Shown here one piece after another: positions 8,359 through 16,324 of a stretch of 64,000 bases of DNA. This stretch comes from Streptomyces showdoensis (GTDB taxonomy: Bacteria; Actinomycetota; Actinomycetes; Streptomycetales; Streptomycetaceae). The notes beneath the pieces were generated by a model that worked only from the letters and a program-made list of their open reading frames with translations, made no database searches and was not told the DNA's origin. Numbering within the stretch: the first letter of the stretch is position 1; each line of letters begins with the position of its first letter. The translations under genes were made by a program, and so were the position numbers. The stretch is taken from NCBI RefSeq assembly GCF_039535475.1, contig NZ_BAAAXG010000024.1, forward strand, positions 21,625 through 85,624, given 5' to 3'.

Positions 8359-9188
8359 GCCCCGTCGACACCACGGCGCTCGGCTCCGTCCTGGCCGCCT
8401 CGGCCGCCGCCGCCCTCGTCGTCATGCTGGTGGCCTTCGCCGTCGGCACCGCCCGGCGGCTGCACCGAATCGTCGACGTCGCCTGGGGCATCGCCTTCGC
8501 CGCCGTCGCGTCGGTGTCCTGGTTCCTGGCGGACGGCCACGGCGACGACGTCCGGCGGAGCCTCGTCGCGCTCGCGACCGTCGTCTGGGGACTGCGGCTC
8601 GCCGCCCACATCGCCCGCCGGGGGCGCGGCCACGGGGAGGACCCCCGGTACGCGCGCATGCTCGCCCGCGCCCGCGGCAACCCCGCCCTCTACGCCTTGG
8701 GGAAGGTGTACCTGCTCCAGGGCGCCCTCGTCTGGCTGGTCTCGCTGCCCGTCCAGTTCGCGGTCCTGACGCCCCGGCCACCGGACGCGACCTTGTACCT
8801 GGGGCTCGCCGTCTGGGCGGCCGGAGTCGCCTGCGAGGCGGTGGGGGACCACCAGCTCGCCCGCTTCAAGTCGGACCCGGCCAACCGGGGGCGCGTCATG
8901 GACCGGGGCCTGTGGAGCTGGACCCGTCACCCGAACTACTTCGGTGACTTCCTGGTGTGGTGGGGGCTGTACCTGACGGCCTGCGCCACCTGGCAGACCG
9001 CCCTGCTCTCCCTGGTCTCCCCGCTCGTCATGAGCGGCCTCCTCATCTGGGGCAGCGGCAAACGGCTCCTGGAGGCCCACATGCGGGACCGGCCGGGCTA
9101 CGCGGAGTACCGGGCCCGGACGAGCGGCTTCGTCCCCCTGCCGCCCCGCCCGCGGCGGCCGGGGACGCCGGGGCCGCCCCGTCCCTGA
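8355..9188 (+). CDS. DUF1295 integral membrane protein (steroid 5-alpha-reductase-like fold)
   Basis: 277 aa with about six hydrophobic segments. The RHPNYFGDFLVWWGLYL motif near residue 190-210 is the DUF1295 hallmark, related to the NADPH-binding end of steroid reductases and isoprenylcysteine methyltransferase-like membrane enzymes. As last gene of the lipid operon (GTGA overlap with the CFA-like gene) it probably reduces or modifies a lipid intermediate in the membrane; no substrate is known. The C-terminus is Pro/Arg-rich. It runs convergently into litR with a 17-bp gap. Confidence 0.85.
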   Translation: MSPVDTTALGSVLAASAAAALVVMLVAFAVGTARRLHRIVDVAWGIAFAAVASVSWFLADGHGDDVRRSLVALATVVWGLRLAAHIARRGRGHGEDPRYARMLARARGNPALYALGKVYLLQGALVWLVSLPVQFAVLTPRPPDATLYLGLAVWAAGVACEAVGDHQLARFKSDPANRGRVMDRGLWSWTRHPNYFGDFLVWWGLYLTACATWQTALLSLVSPLVMSGLLIWGSGKRLLEAHMRDRPGYAEYRARTSGFVPLPPRPRRPGTPGPPRP

Positions 9189-9205
9189 GCCGCCCGGGGC
9201 CGGCG

Positions 9206-10303
9206 TCACGAGCCGGTCCCGATGGCCCCGCCGACCCCCTCGGCGCCCTCGCCCTCCCCGTACAGCCGGGAGATCAGGGCGAGGGCCTCGCGCAGCCCGG
9301 TGGGACGTACCGTGCCGGGCACGGGCGTCCGGCCGGGCCAGCCGGGGCCCGCGAGGAGGACCTGGGGCGAGGTGCGCGCTCCCCGCACCCCGAACGCCGC
9401 CCGCGCGATGTGCTGGGCGAGGCCGGGGTTGGCGGTGGACCGGGATTGGGACCAGAGGACGACGGCGGCGGGCCCCGAGTGCCTGACCGCCGCGTCGAGG
9501 GCCTCGGCGGGCACGGCCGCGCCGAACATCCTGGTCGGCACCCCGCGTTCGGCCAGGCCCGCGGCGAGCGCTTCCAGGGGCAGCGTGTGCTGCTCCGAAG
9601 GGACGCACGTCAGCAGGACCGGAGACGCCTGGGAGGTGACCACGGGTCCGGAGACGGCGGCCCGCCGCAGCGTCGTGGAGATGTGCCAGGAGAGCAGGTG
9701 CTCCACCTCGACGTAACGGTCGTCCGACGACTCCCACTTGCGGCCCACCGCGCGCAGGGTCGGCGCCATGATCTCCTCCCAGGTGGTGACCAGGCCGTAC
9801 TCCGCGAGCGCCGCCCGGAGCAGCTCCTCCATGGCGGGCGCGTCGAGCCGCACGGCGGCCCGGGCCAGACCCCGGCACTCCTGCCGCACGTCGCCCAGCG
9901 GCAGTCCGCTGCCGGCAGCCGACCGCCGGGAGGGCGCCGCCGGTGCCGGCCGGGGTTCCGCTCCGGCCTCCGGTCCGGCTTCCCCTCTGGGTGCGGCCTG
10001 CGCGGTGACGGGGGCCCGGGCCGGAGCGGCGGCACGCACGTCGGGGGCGTCCCGCGCGTCCGGTGAGGAGCGCTCCTGCCGGGCGGCCCGCGCCGCCTCG
10101 GCCGGCGGGACGCCGGAGGCCGTGAGACGGCACATCTCCTCCAGCATCGCCACGTCCGCGCGGCTCCACCGCCGGTGGCGTCCCTGCCCGCGCTGGGCCG
10201 GGCCGATCCCGTACCGCCGGTCCCAGGAACGCACGGTGGTCGGGGAGACGCCGAGACGCCGGGCCAGGGCACCCGTGGTGATGCCGGGATCGGTGTCGTG
10301 CAT
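9206..10303 (-). CDS. litR: LitR/CarH-type MerR regulator with adenosylcobalamin photoreceptor domain
   Basis: 365 aa. An N-terminal MerR winged helix (ITTGALARRLGVSPTTVR, then SWDRRYGIGP, residues about 8-35) is followed by an Ala/Pro-rich linker and a B12-binding unit. The upper-face motif appears as W-x10-EH (WESSDDRYVEVEH, one residue longer than the CarH W-x9-EH), and the lower His ligand in SEQHTLPLEAL. Proteins of this type repress carotenoid genes in the dark as AdoCbl-bound oligomers and release DNA on light. The start at 10303 is chosen over upstream in-frame codons because the MerR domain then begins at the normal position. It is 62 nt downstream of an SRPBCC gene in the same operon. 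Confidence 0.9.
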   Translation of the reverse strand: MHDTDPGITTGALARRLGVSPTTVRSWDRRYGIGPAQRGQGRHRRWSRADVAMLEEMCRLTASGVPPAEAARAARQERSSPDARDAPDVRAAAPARAPVTAQAAPRGEAGPEAGAEPRPAPAAPSRRSAAGSGLPLGDVRQECRGLARAAVRLDAPAMEELLRAALAEYGLVTTWEEIMAPTLRAVGRKWESSDDRYVEVEHLLSWHISTTLRRAAVSGPVVTSQASPVLLTCVPSEQHTLPLEALAAGLAERGVPTRMFGAAVPAEALDAAVRHSGPAAVVLWSQSRSTANPGLAQHIARAAFGVRGARTSPQVLLAGPGWPGRTPVPGTVRPTGLREALALISRLYGEGEGAEGVGGAIGTGS

Positions 10304-10364
10304 GGTCACCACCGGGGGGTGCGGGAGCGGGACGGGCAGGTGCGTGCGGAGCCGGGGCACATGG

Positions 10365-10802
10365 TCAGGGACGCCAGGCCGCGGCCGCCGGGGGAAGGCG
10401 CTCGGCCACGCCGTCGGCCAGCCCCTCGAACTCCCCGCGCAGGAACGGCGCGGCCAGTCGTGCGAGGCCCTTGAAGGTGAGCGACGCACGGTACGTCAGC
10501 CGTGTCGCCGTGCCCTCCTCGGCGAACCGCAGGTCGTCCAGCGCCGTCACGGTCTTGTTCTCGCCGCGGAACACCAGGCGGAAGGGCTCCCGGACGAGGA
10601 GTTCGTACCGCAGCTCGGTCGTCCGGCCCCGGAACCGGGACGTGTTGTGCCACCGGGCGCCCCGCCGCACGGGCCCGTCGTCGAGGCGCACGCAGCGCAC
10701 GGTGCCGGGGTCCCACTCCTCGGCACGGGTGAAGTCCTCCAGGTAGGCGATGACCTCCGATACGGGCCGTCGCACCACGAGCACCCGCTCCACACTGATC
10801 AC
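10365..10802 (-). CDS. SRPBCC (START-like) family protein
   Basis: 145 aa with a GTG start. The pattern VERVLVVRRPVSEVIAYLED, then EEWDPGTV, and a C-terminal amphipathic helix fits the polyketide cyclase/START fold that binds hydrophobic ligands. It is first gene of a likely two-gene operon with litR. Either it handles a lipid or isoprenoid ligand of the island or it senses one; neither is shown by the sequence. A SigK-type element at 10858-10884 lies 56 nt upstream, so the LitR photoreceptor may itself be under the sigma factor. Confidence 0.8.
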   Translation of the reverse strand: MISVERVLVVRRPVSEVIAYLEDFTRAEEWDPGTVRCVRLDDGPVRRGARWHNTSRFRGRTTELRYELLVREPFRLVFRGENKTVTALDDLRFAEEGTATRLTYRASLTFKGLARLAAPFLRGEFEGLADGVAERLPPAAAAWRP

Positions 10803-10857
10803 CGTACGGCCTCCTCCGCCTCGCACCGGTCCGCGCTCCGGCACCGGTCGTCCTGGT

Positions 10858-10884
10858 TTCCGGCGTGGCCCCCGGACCGGATGC
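10858..10884 (-). promoter_or_regulatory. SigK-type promoter element for SRPBCC-litR
   Basis: Reverse strand GCATCCG (10884-10878), 15 bp, CGGAA (10862-10858); 56 nt to the GTG at 10802. Confidence 0.65.
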
Positions 10885-10921
10885 ACCCGAGGATCCGGCC
10901 GCGCGGGGGACGGCGTCCGGC

Positions 10922-11443
10922 TCACCAGCCCCACGTGCCGGGACCGCCCTTGAAGGGGCCCTCGATCTCGCGGGTGATCCACCCGCCGTAGAAGTCGCCG
11001 TCCTGGGCGGTCACCGGCTCCCCGTCGACCGCGCATCCCACCGCGGACGGATAGAAGGCGAGGTGGCCGCGGAGCGCCTCGTACGGACCGAGGGGTTCCT
11101 CGTAGCTCCACGCGGCGCGGGGGACGACGAGCCCGCCGACGACGACGTCCCAGTAGGAGGCGGCGCCCTTCCACTCGCAGTGGGTGCGTCCGGGCCGGGG
11201 GCGCAGGAACTCCGCGCGCACGTCGCGGCGGGGCAGGTAGTACGTCGGTGGGTGGCTGGTCTCCAGGACCCGCAGGGCGGCGCGGGTGTCCGCGACGATC
11301 CGGCCGTCCACCGTCACCGTCACGCGGCGGTCGTCGCCGACCAGGAGGGGCGGGCGCGGGTAGTCCCACACGCTCTCCGTCGGCCGCTCGCCGGGGTGAG
11401 CGGGCCGCCGGACGCCGTCCGCCGCTTCGTCCGCGCCGTCCAT
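10922..11443 (-). CDS. DUF427 domain protein
   Basis: 173 aa. The PRPPLLVGDDRRVTVTVDGR, TYYLPRRDV, THCEWKGAASYWDV and GGWITREIEGPFKGGPGT segments are characteristic of DUF427, a small beta-barrel-like family common in actinomycetes and of unknown function. The start follows GAGGAGGG on the reverse strand. A SigK-type element ends 41 nt upstream (11484-11510), so the protein is a predicted member of the light/oxidative regulon. It is divergent from the DUF4383 gene. Confidence 0.88.
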   Translation of the reverse strand: MDGADEAADGVRRPAHPGERPTESVWDYPRPPLLVGDDRRVTVTVDGRIVADTRAALRVLETSHPPTYYLPRRDVRAEFLRPRPGRTHCEWKGAASYWDVVVGGLVVPRAAWSYEEPLGPYEALRGHLAFYPSAVGCAVDGEPVTAQDGDFYGGWITREIEGPFKGGPGTWGW

Positions 11444-11483
11444 GGGCCCTCCTCGGCTCTCGTCATGGCTCCGCTGCCCGTTC

Positions 11484-11510
11484 TTCCGCCCCGCACCGGT
11501 CCGCGGATGC
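11484..11510 (-). promoter_or_regulatory. SigK-type promoter element for the DUF427 gene
   Basis: Reverse strand GCATCCG (11510-11504), 15 bp, CGGAA (11488-11484). Confidence 0.65.
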
Positions 11511-11567
11511 GAGGGGGGCGCCCGGCTGGGGCGGACGGGTGAACGGCTCGCCACCGGCCGTGAAGGC

Positions 11568-11595
11568 GCATCCGGGCGCTCTTCGGGGCGAGAAA
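11568..11595 (+). promoter_or_regulatory. SigK-type promoter element for the DUF4383-SDR pair
   Basis: GCATCCG (11568-11574), 15 bp, GAGAAA (11590-11595); about 116 nt before the GTG at 11711. The -10 is the weakest match of the set. Confidence 0.5.
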
Positions 11596-11710
11596 AAGGC
11601 ATGGAAGCACCACAAAAGGTGCCTCGGTACAGGTCCGTTCGCGCGGAGACCGATCCCCACGGCGGTCGCCCGGGCGACGGACGGAACCACGGACAGGCAG
11701 GGAAACCGCT

Positions 11711-12304
11711 GTGCGACTCAAAGACGAACTTCCTGTGGACCACCACCTCGCCACCGTGTACCGCTGGGGCGCCGCCCTCTGCGGCTGCGTCCTGCTCGTG
11801 TTCGGCTGCCTCGGCTTCGCCGACGCGCTGAGCCCCTTCGACACCTCCGGCGCGCAGATCGCCGGAATGACCACCAACACCGCGCTGAGCTGGATCTCGG
11901 TGCTCACCGGGCTGCTCCTCCTGGCCGGCGCGGTCGCGGGCGGGAACACCGCCTCCACCATCAACCTGGCCGTGGGCGGCGCGTTCCTGCTCAGCGGCTT
12001 CTACCACCTGTTCGTGCTCGACCGGCCCGCCAACTTCCTCGACTTCGGCATGACCAACGTGATGTTCAGCTTCCTCATGGGGCTCCTGATCCTCACGTTC
12101 GGCATGTACGGGCGGGTGTCCAGCAAGCTGTCGCACGACAACCCCTACTGGCGCAGGCGCCACCCGCGCGAGGCCGCCGCGGAGTCGCTGGCACGCCGCC
12201 GTCGCCTCGCCGCGGCGTCCCTCCCGCCCGGGGCCGCGCGCACCACGGCTCCGGCGCTCCCCGGATCGGCCGGTGCGGCGGTTTCCGAAGGGCCCCCGAG
12301 GTGA
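11711..12304 (+). CDS. DUF4383 membrane protein
   Basis: 197 aa, four hydrophobic segments (about residues 20-38, 58-78, 82-100, 108-130), with GFYHLFVLDRP between them, then a basic hydrophilic tail. This matches DUF4383, short actinobacterial membrane proteins of unknown function. The GTG start is followed at the 3' end by a GTGA overlap with the SDR-like gene. Being preceded by the island promoter motif, it may take part in envelope stress protection; that is inference. Confidence 0.82.
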   Translation: MRLKDELPVDHHLATVYRWGAALCGCVLLVFGCLGFADALSPFDTSGAQIAGMTTNTALSWISVLTGLLLLAGAVAGGNTASTINLAVGGAFLLSGFYHLFVLDRPANFLDFGMTNVMFSFLMGLLILTFGMYGRVSSKLSHDNPYWRRRHPREAAAESLARRRRLAAASLPPGAARTTAPALPGSAGAAVSEGPPR

Positions 12305-12990
12305 CCGCGGTCCTGGTCGTGGGGGCGACGGGGATGGTCGGCGGGCTCGCCGCGCGGGCCCTGCACCGGCAGGGCGCCTCGGTGGCCCTGGCCGGCCGGA
12401 ACGCGGAGCGGCTCGCCGACCTGTCACGGCTGCCCGGCGACTGCCCCCGGCGTCGCTTCGACGCCTACGACCTCGACGGCTGCGCGGCCCTCGCACCCTG
12501 GGCGGCCCGCTCCCTCGGGCGCCTGGACCGTGTCGTCGTGGCCGTCGGCGTGGCGGGCTTCGGCCCGGCCGAAAGCGTCGACGAGCCCGCCGCCGAGCAC
12601 CTCATGACCGTGAACGCCCTGGCACCCATGGCGGTGGTCCGGGGCGCCCTGACGGTCCTGGAGGCCGGAGGCGCGATCGGCGTCGTCACCGGCGCGGTCG
12701 TCGACGCGCCCCCGCGGGGCATGGCCGACTACGCCGCGGCCAAGACGGCCCTCGCCACCTGGCTGGCCGTCGTCGGCAGGGAACAGCGGGCGCGCGGCGT
12801 CCGGATCGTCGACGCGCGCCTGCCGCACCTGGAGGGCGGGTTCGCCGCCCGGGCGGTGACCGGGGAGCCGCCGAGGCTCCCGCCCGGAGCCGACCCGGCG
12901 GCGGCGGTCGAACGGCACCTGCTCGCGCCCTTGGCCGGCGCCCCGGAGCGCCCGCACAGCGTCCCCGGCGCCCCGGAGCGCCCGCACTGA
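12301..12990 (+). CDS. SDR-family oxidoreductase
   Basis: 229 aa. The N-terminal VLVVGATGMVGGLAARALHRQ is a Rossmann motif; Y-x3-K appears as YAAAK (about residue 143-147). It overlaps the DUF4383 stop by 4 nt, so the two are coupled. The substrate is unknown. The last codons include an in-frame 30-bp duplication that repeats GAPERPH twice at the C-terminus. Confidence 0.82.
   Translation: MTAVLVVGATGMVGGLAARALHRQGASVALAGRNAERLADLSRLPGDCPRRRFDAYDLDGCAALAPWAARSLGRLDRVVVAVGVAGFGPAESVDEPAAEHLMTVNALAPMAVVRGALTVLEAGGAIGVVTGAVVDAPPRGMADYAAAKTALATWLAVVGREQRARGVRIVDARLPHLEGGFAARAVTGEPPRLPPGADPAAAVERHLLAPLAGAPERPHSVPGAPERPH
12935..12987 (+). repeat. In-frame 30-bp period duplication at the SDR 3' end
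   Basis: A 23-bp identical block occurs at 12935-12957 and 12965-12987, with a 30-bp period, adding one GAPERPH-containing unit to the C-terminus. Likely a slippage duplication. Confidence 0.8.
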
Positions 12991-13016
12991 GCGGCCCCGG
13001 GGCGCCGGTGCGTCCC

Positions 13017-14144
13017 TCAGGCGTGCGGGCTGTCGGCGCCGGCCGCCGCGGGGCGCTCCGCGCGGGCGGGGCAGCAGCCGATCGGGCAGAGGTCGTGCGA
13101 GGGGCCGAGCGCGCCCAGGGCGCAGCGCTCGGCGCGCTGCCCGCGTTCGGTGGCGGCGCGTTCCAGGACGAGGTCGCGCACGGCCGCCGCGAACCGCGGG
13201 TCGGCCCCGACGGTCGCCGAGCGGCGGACCGGGAGGCCGAGCTCGGCGGCTTTGGCGGTGGCCTCGGTGTCGAGGTCGTAGAGGACCTCCATGTGGTCGG
13301 AGACGAAGCCGATGGGGACCATGACGACCGCGGGCGCCCCGGCGCCGTGCAGCTCCTCCAGGTGCTCGCAGATGTCAGGTTCCAGCCACGGGACGTGCGG
13401 GGCGCCGCTGCGCGACTGGTACACGAGCTGCCAGGGGTGTGCGACGCCGGTCTCCTCGCGGACGGCGTCGGCGACCAGCCGGGCCACGTCCAGGTGCTGC
13501 TTCACGTAGGCGCCGCCCTCGCCGTGGTCGGCGACGGGGCCCGAGGTGTCGGCGGCGGAGTCGGGGATGGAGTGCGTGGTGAACGCGAGGTGCGCCCCGG
13601 CCCGCACGGACGGGTCGAGCTCGTCGAGCGAGGCGAGGACGCCCTCGACCATGGGGCGGACGAAGCCGGGGTGGTTGAAGTAGTGCCGCAGCTTGTCGAT
13701 GCGGGGCAGCGGGAGTCCCTCCGCTTCCAGCTCGGCGAGGGAGTCCGCCAGGTTCTCGCGGTACTGGCGGCAGCCGGAGTAGGAGGCGTAGGCGCTGGTG
13801 GCGAGGACGGCGATGTGACGCCGGCCGTCGGTGATCATCTCGCGCAGGGTGTCGGTGAGGTACGGCGCCCAGTTCCGGTTGCCCCAGTAGACCGGCAGGC
13901 CGAGGCCGGCCTCGGCGAAGTCCGCGCGCAGGGCGTCGAGCAGCGCGCGGTTCTGGTCGTTGATGGGGCTGACGCCACCGAAGAGGAAGTAGTGCTGCCC
14001 CACCTCCTTCAGCCGTTCCTTGGGGATGCCACGGCCGCGGGTCACGTTCTCCAGGAACGGGACCACGTCGTCCGGGCCCTCGGGGCCCCCGAAGGAGAGC
14101 AGCAGCAGGGCGTCGTACGGGGCGGGATCGAGCTCGTCGGACAT
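13017..14144 (-). CDS. hemH: Ferrochelatase (coproporphyrin-type, Fe-S containing)
   Basis: 375 aa. It inserts Fe2+ into a porphyrin; actinobacterial enzymes normally use coproporphyrin III (CpfC). Seen are [21 protein letters not shown], the His motif [10 protein letters not shown], and [16 protein letters not shown] with the acidic residue. The C-terminal [21 protein letters not shown] carries four Cys, fitting the [2Fe-2S] ligands known in actinobacterial ferrochelatases. The start follows GAGGAAC. A SigK-type element is 41 nt upstream. Streptomyces usually also has a housekeeping copy in the haem genes, so this may be a stress-specific second copy that removes photosensitising porphyrin; that needs the rest of the genome. 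Confidence 0.93.
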   Translation of the reverse strand: MSDELDPAPYDALLLLSFGGPEGPDDVVPFLENVTRGRGIPKERLKEVGQHYFLFGGVSPINDQNRALLDALRADFAEAGLGLPVYWGNRNWAPYLTDTLREMITDGRRHIAVLATSAYASYSGCRQYRENLADSLAELEAEGLPLPRIDKLRHYFNHPGFVRPMVEGVLASLDELDPSVRAGAHLAFTTHSIPDSAADTSGPVADHGEGGAYVKQHLDVARLVADAVREETGVAHPWQLVYQSRSGAPHVPWLEPDICEHLEELHGAGAPAVVMVPIGFVSDHMEVLYDLDTEATAKAAELGLPVRRSATVGADPRFAAAVRDLVLERAATERGQRAERCALGALGPSHDLCPIGCCPARAERPAAAGADSPHA

Positions 14145-14184
14145 CGGGGGTTCCTCGCATCGGGCGGACGGTTCGCTACGGGTC

Positions 14185-14211
14185 CTTCGGCGCGCGGCCC
14201 GGCAGGGATGC
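14185..14211 (-). promoter_or_regulatory. SigK-type promoter element for hemH
   Basis: Reverse strand GCATCCC (14211-14205), 15 bp, CGAAG (14189-14185); 41 nt before the ATG. Confidence 0.6.
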
Positions 14212-14302
14212 GGTGTGCCCCGTACGGGCGACCGCCGGCGCGGCCGAGGCCGCCGGGGGCGGGCGGGGAGGACGAGGGCCCGGAGCACCGGCTGCGGAGC
14301 GC

Positions 14303-14330
14303 GCATCCGCCGGAGCGCTCCGTACGGAAG
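14303..14330 (+). promoter_or_regulatory. SigK-type promoter element for the lipocalin gene
   Basis: GCATCCG (14303-14309), 15 bp, CGGAAG (14325-14330); 37 nt before the ATG at 14367. Confidence 0.65.
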
Positions 14331-14366
14331 AGCTTCCCACCGACACCCTCGAGGAGCGTCCAGCCC

Positions 14367-14969
14367 ATGCGACGACGTCCGTCCGCCGCGGAGCGCGTCT
14401 CCGCCGTCCTGCTCACCACGGCCCTCGCCTCCCTCGCGCTCGTGCCCACGGCCACGGCGCACTCCGACGGCCCGGCCCGTGCCGTCGGCACCGTCGACCT
14501 CGCCCGCTACACCGGAACCTGGTTCCAACTCGCCGCCGTGCCGCAGCTGTTCGAGCTCCAGTGCGCCAAGAACGTCAAGGCCGTCTACGGCGCGACCGGC
14601 CGCGGCGGGGTCGCCGTGGCCAACAGCTGCACGACCTGGCTGGGCACCTCCAGCCGGATCAGCGGGGAGGCGCTTCCCCTCGACGCGACGAACACCCGCC
14701 TCAACGTCTCCTTCCTGCCCGGCAAGGACGGCTACCGGCACGGCACCGAGGCGAACTACGTCGTGGCGGGCCTGGGGCCCGCGTACGAGTGGGCCGTGGT
14801 GACCGACGAGAGCCGCGCCTCCGGCTTCGTCCTCTCCCGCACTCCCCGCCTGGATCCGGCGCGGACGGCCGACGTCCTCCGCGCGGTCCGGGGAGCGGGA
14901 CTCGACCCCGGGGCCTTCCGCACGACCCGGCAGGACGGCGGTGACCCCGCCTGGCGGCTCGTCCCCTGA
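14367..14969 (+). CDS. Secreted bacterial lipocalin (Blc-like)
   Basis: 200 aa. A signal peptide (basic [10 protein letters not shown], hydrophobic core, cleavage near TATAHS) precedes the lipocalin G-x-W motif in [16 protein letters not shown] and a barrel with [17 protein letters not shown]. It lacks the Cys of a lipobox, so it is probably soluble and exported. Lipocalins bind fatty acids, lysophospholipids or isoprenoids. It could carry oxidised lipids or carotenoid; this is suggested only by the promoter and its position between hemH and crtY. The start follows GAGGAG at 14351-14356. Confidence 0.88.
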   Translation: MRRRPSAAERVSAVLLTTALASLALVPTATAHSDGPARAVGTVDLARYTGTWFQLAAVPQLFELQCAKNVKAVYGATGRGGVAVANSCTTWLGTSSRISGEALPLDATNTRLNVSFLPGKDGYRHGTEANYVVAGLGPAYEWAVVTDESRASGFVLSRTPRLDPARTADVLRAVRGAGLDPGAFRTTRQDGGDPAWRLVP

Positions 14970-15120
14970 CGTCCGGCCCCGCGCGGCGAGCCGGCGGGCG
15001 CGTTGCTCCCACCGGAGCACCGGTGGATAGCCCGCCCCCGCCCGGGGGTAGCCCTCACCCCGGCGTGCGCCCCCGGCGCGCCGCCCCTTCCTTCCGGACG
15101 ACGAGAGGAGACCCGTACCC

Positions 15121-16290
15121 GTGCGCTGCGACGTCGCCATCATCGGGGCCGGGGCGGCCGGGCTGTCGCTGGCCTGGCGGCTCCTGTGCCCGCCGCGCGG
15201 AGCCGCGGTCCCCTCCGTCGTCCTCGTCGACGCGCCCCCCGGCCCGCTCCGGCCCCCACCGCGCACCTGGTGCTACTGGGAGCGGGGGACCGGCGAGTAC
15301 GACGCCCTGCTCACGGCCTCCTGGCCCCGGGTACGGCTCCACGGCGGCGACGGCCGGCCGGTCCGGCGCGACCTGGGCGCACTGCGCTACAAGATGCTCA
15401 CCTCCGAGTCGTTCACCCGGGGCATCCGGCCGCGGCTCGCCGGACTCGTCCGTGTCGAGGCCGTCGCCGAGCACGTCGCCGACGGCCCCGGCGGCGCCAC
15501 CGTCTCCTGCCGCACCGCCGCCGGCCGCGAGCGGCAGGTCCACGCGCGCTGGCTCTTCGACACCAGGCCGCCCGCCCCCCTCCCGCCCAGCCGGGTGAGC
15601 CTCCTCCAGCACTTCAAGGGATGGTTCCTGCGCTCCGAACGACCCGTCTTCGCGCCCGACACCGTCGACCTCATGGACTTCCGCACGCCGCAGCCGCCGC
15701 AGGGGCTCTCCTTCGGCTACGTGCTGCCGCTGTCGCCGAACGAGGCCCTGGTGGAGTACACCGAGTTCAGCCGGGAGCCGCTGCCCGACGAGGCGTACGA
15801 GCGGGCCCTGCGGCACTACACCGCCACCCTCCTCGGGATCGGCGCGTTCGACGTGCGCGGCGTGGAACGGGGACGCATCCCGATGACGGACGCGCGGTAC
15901 GACCGCCGCACCGGGCGGAGCACCTTCCGCATCGGTGCCGCGGGCGGCGCGGTGCGACCCTCCACCGGTTACGCCTTCGCGGCCATCCAGCGCCAGACAC
16001 GCGCCGTGGCGGCCCTCCTGCACGCCGGCCGCGACCCCCTTCCCCCGCCCGCCTACCCCCGACGGTCGCTCCTCATGGACGCGATCCTCCTGCGCGGCAT
16101 CGACACCGGCAGGATCTCCGGGCCCGACTTCTTCACCCGGCTCTTCGAAGAGGTCCCTCCCGAACGGCTGCTGCGTTTCCTCGACGGGGACACCCGGCCG
16201 TCCGAGGAGGTGCGCATCGGCCTGCGCACCCCCGTGCTCCCCATGCTCCGCACCACCGCGGAGCTGCCCTTCCTCGCCCGCCGGGCCTGA
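15121..16290 (+). CDS. crtY: Lycopene beta-cyclase
   Basis: 389 aa flavoprotein. [18 protein letters not shown] binds the dinucleotide at the N-terminus. [27 protein letters not shown] and [13 protein letters not shown] are lycopene cyclase signatures. It cyclises both ends of lycopene to give beta-carotene. GTG start after GAGAGGAG. No SigK-type element is seen in the 151 bp upstream, so read-through from the lipocalin gene or another promoter is likely. It heads a two-gene unit with crtU (34-nt gap), as in the isorenieratene cluster of S. coelicolor and S. griseus. Confidence 0.92.
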   Translation: MRCDVAIIGAGAAGLSLAWRLLCPPRGAAVPSVVLVDAPPGPLRPPPRTWCYWERGTGEYDALLTASWPRVRLHGGDGRPVRRDLGALRYKMLTSESFTRGIRPRLAGLVRVEAVAEHVADGPGGATVSCRTAAGRERQVHARWLFDTRPPAPLPPSRVSLLQHFKGWFLRSERPVFAPDTVDLMDFRTPQPPQGLSFGYVLPLSPNEALVEYTEFSREPLPDEAYERALRHYTATLLGIGAFDVRGVERGRIPMTDARYDRRTGRSTFRIGAAGGAVRPSTGYAFAAIQRQTRAVAALLHAGRDPLPPPAYPRRSLLMDAILLRGIDTGRISGPDFFTRLFEEVPPERLLRFLDGDTRPSEEVRIGLRTPVLPMLRTTAELPFLARRA

Positions 16291-16324
16291 AGCCGCCCCT
16301 TCGTCACGAGAGTGGATCCCCGCC

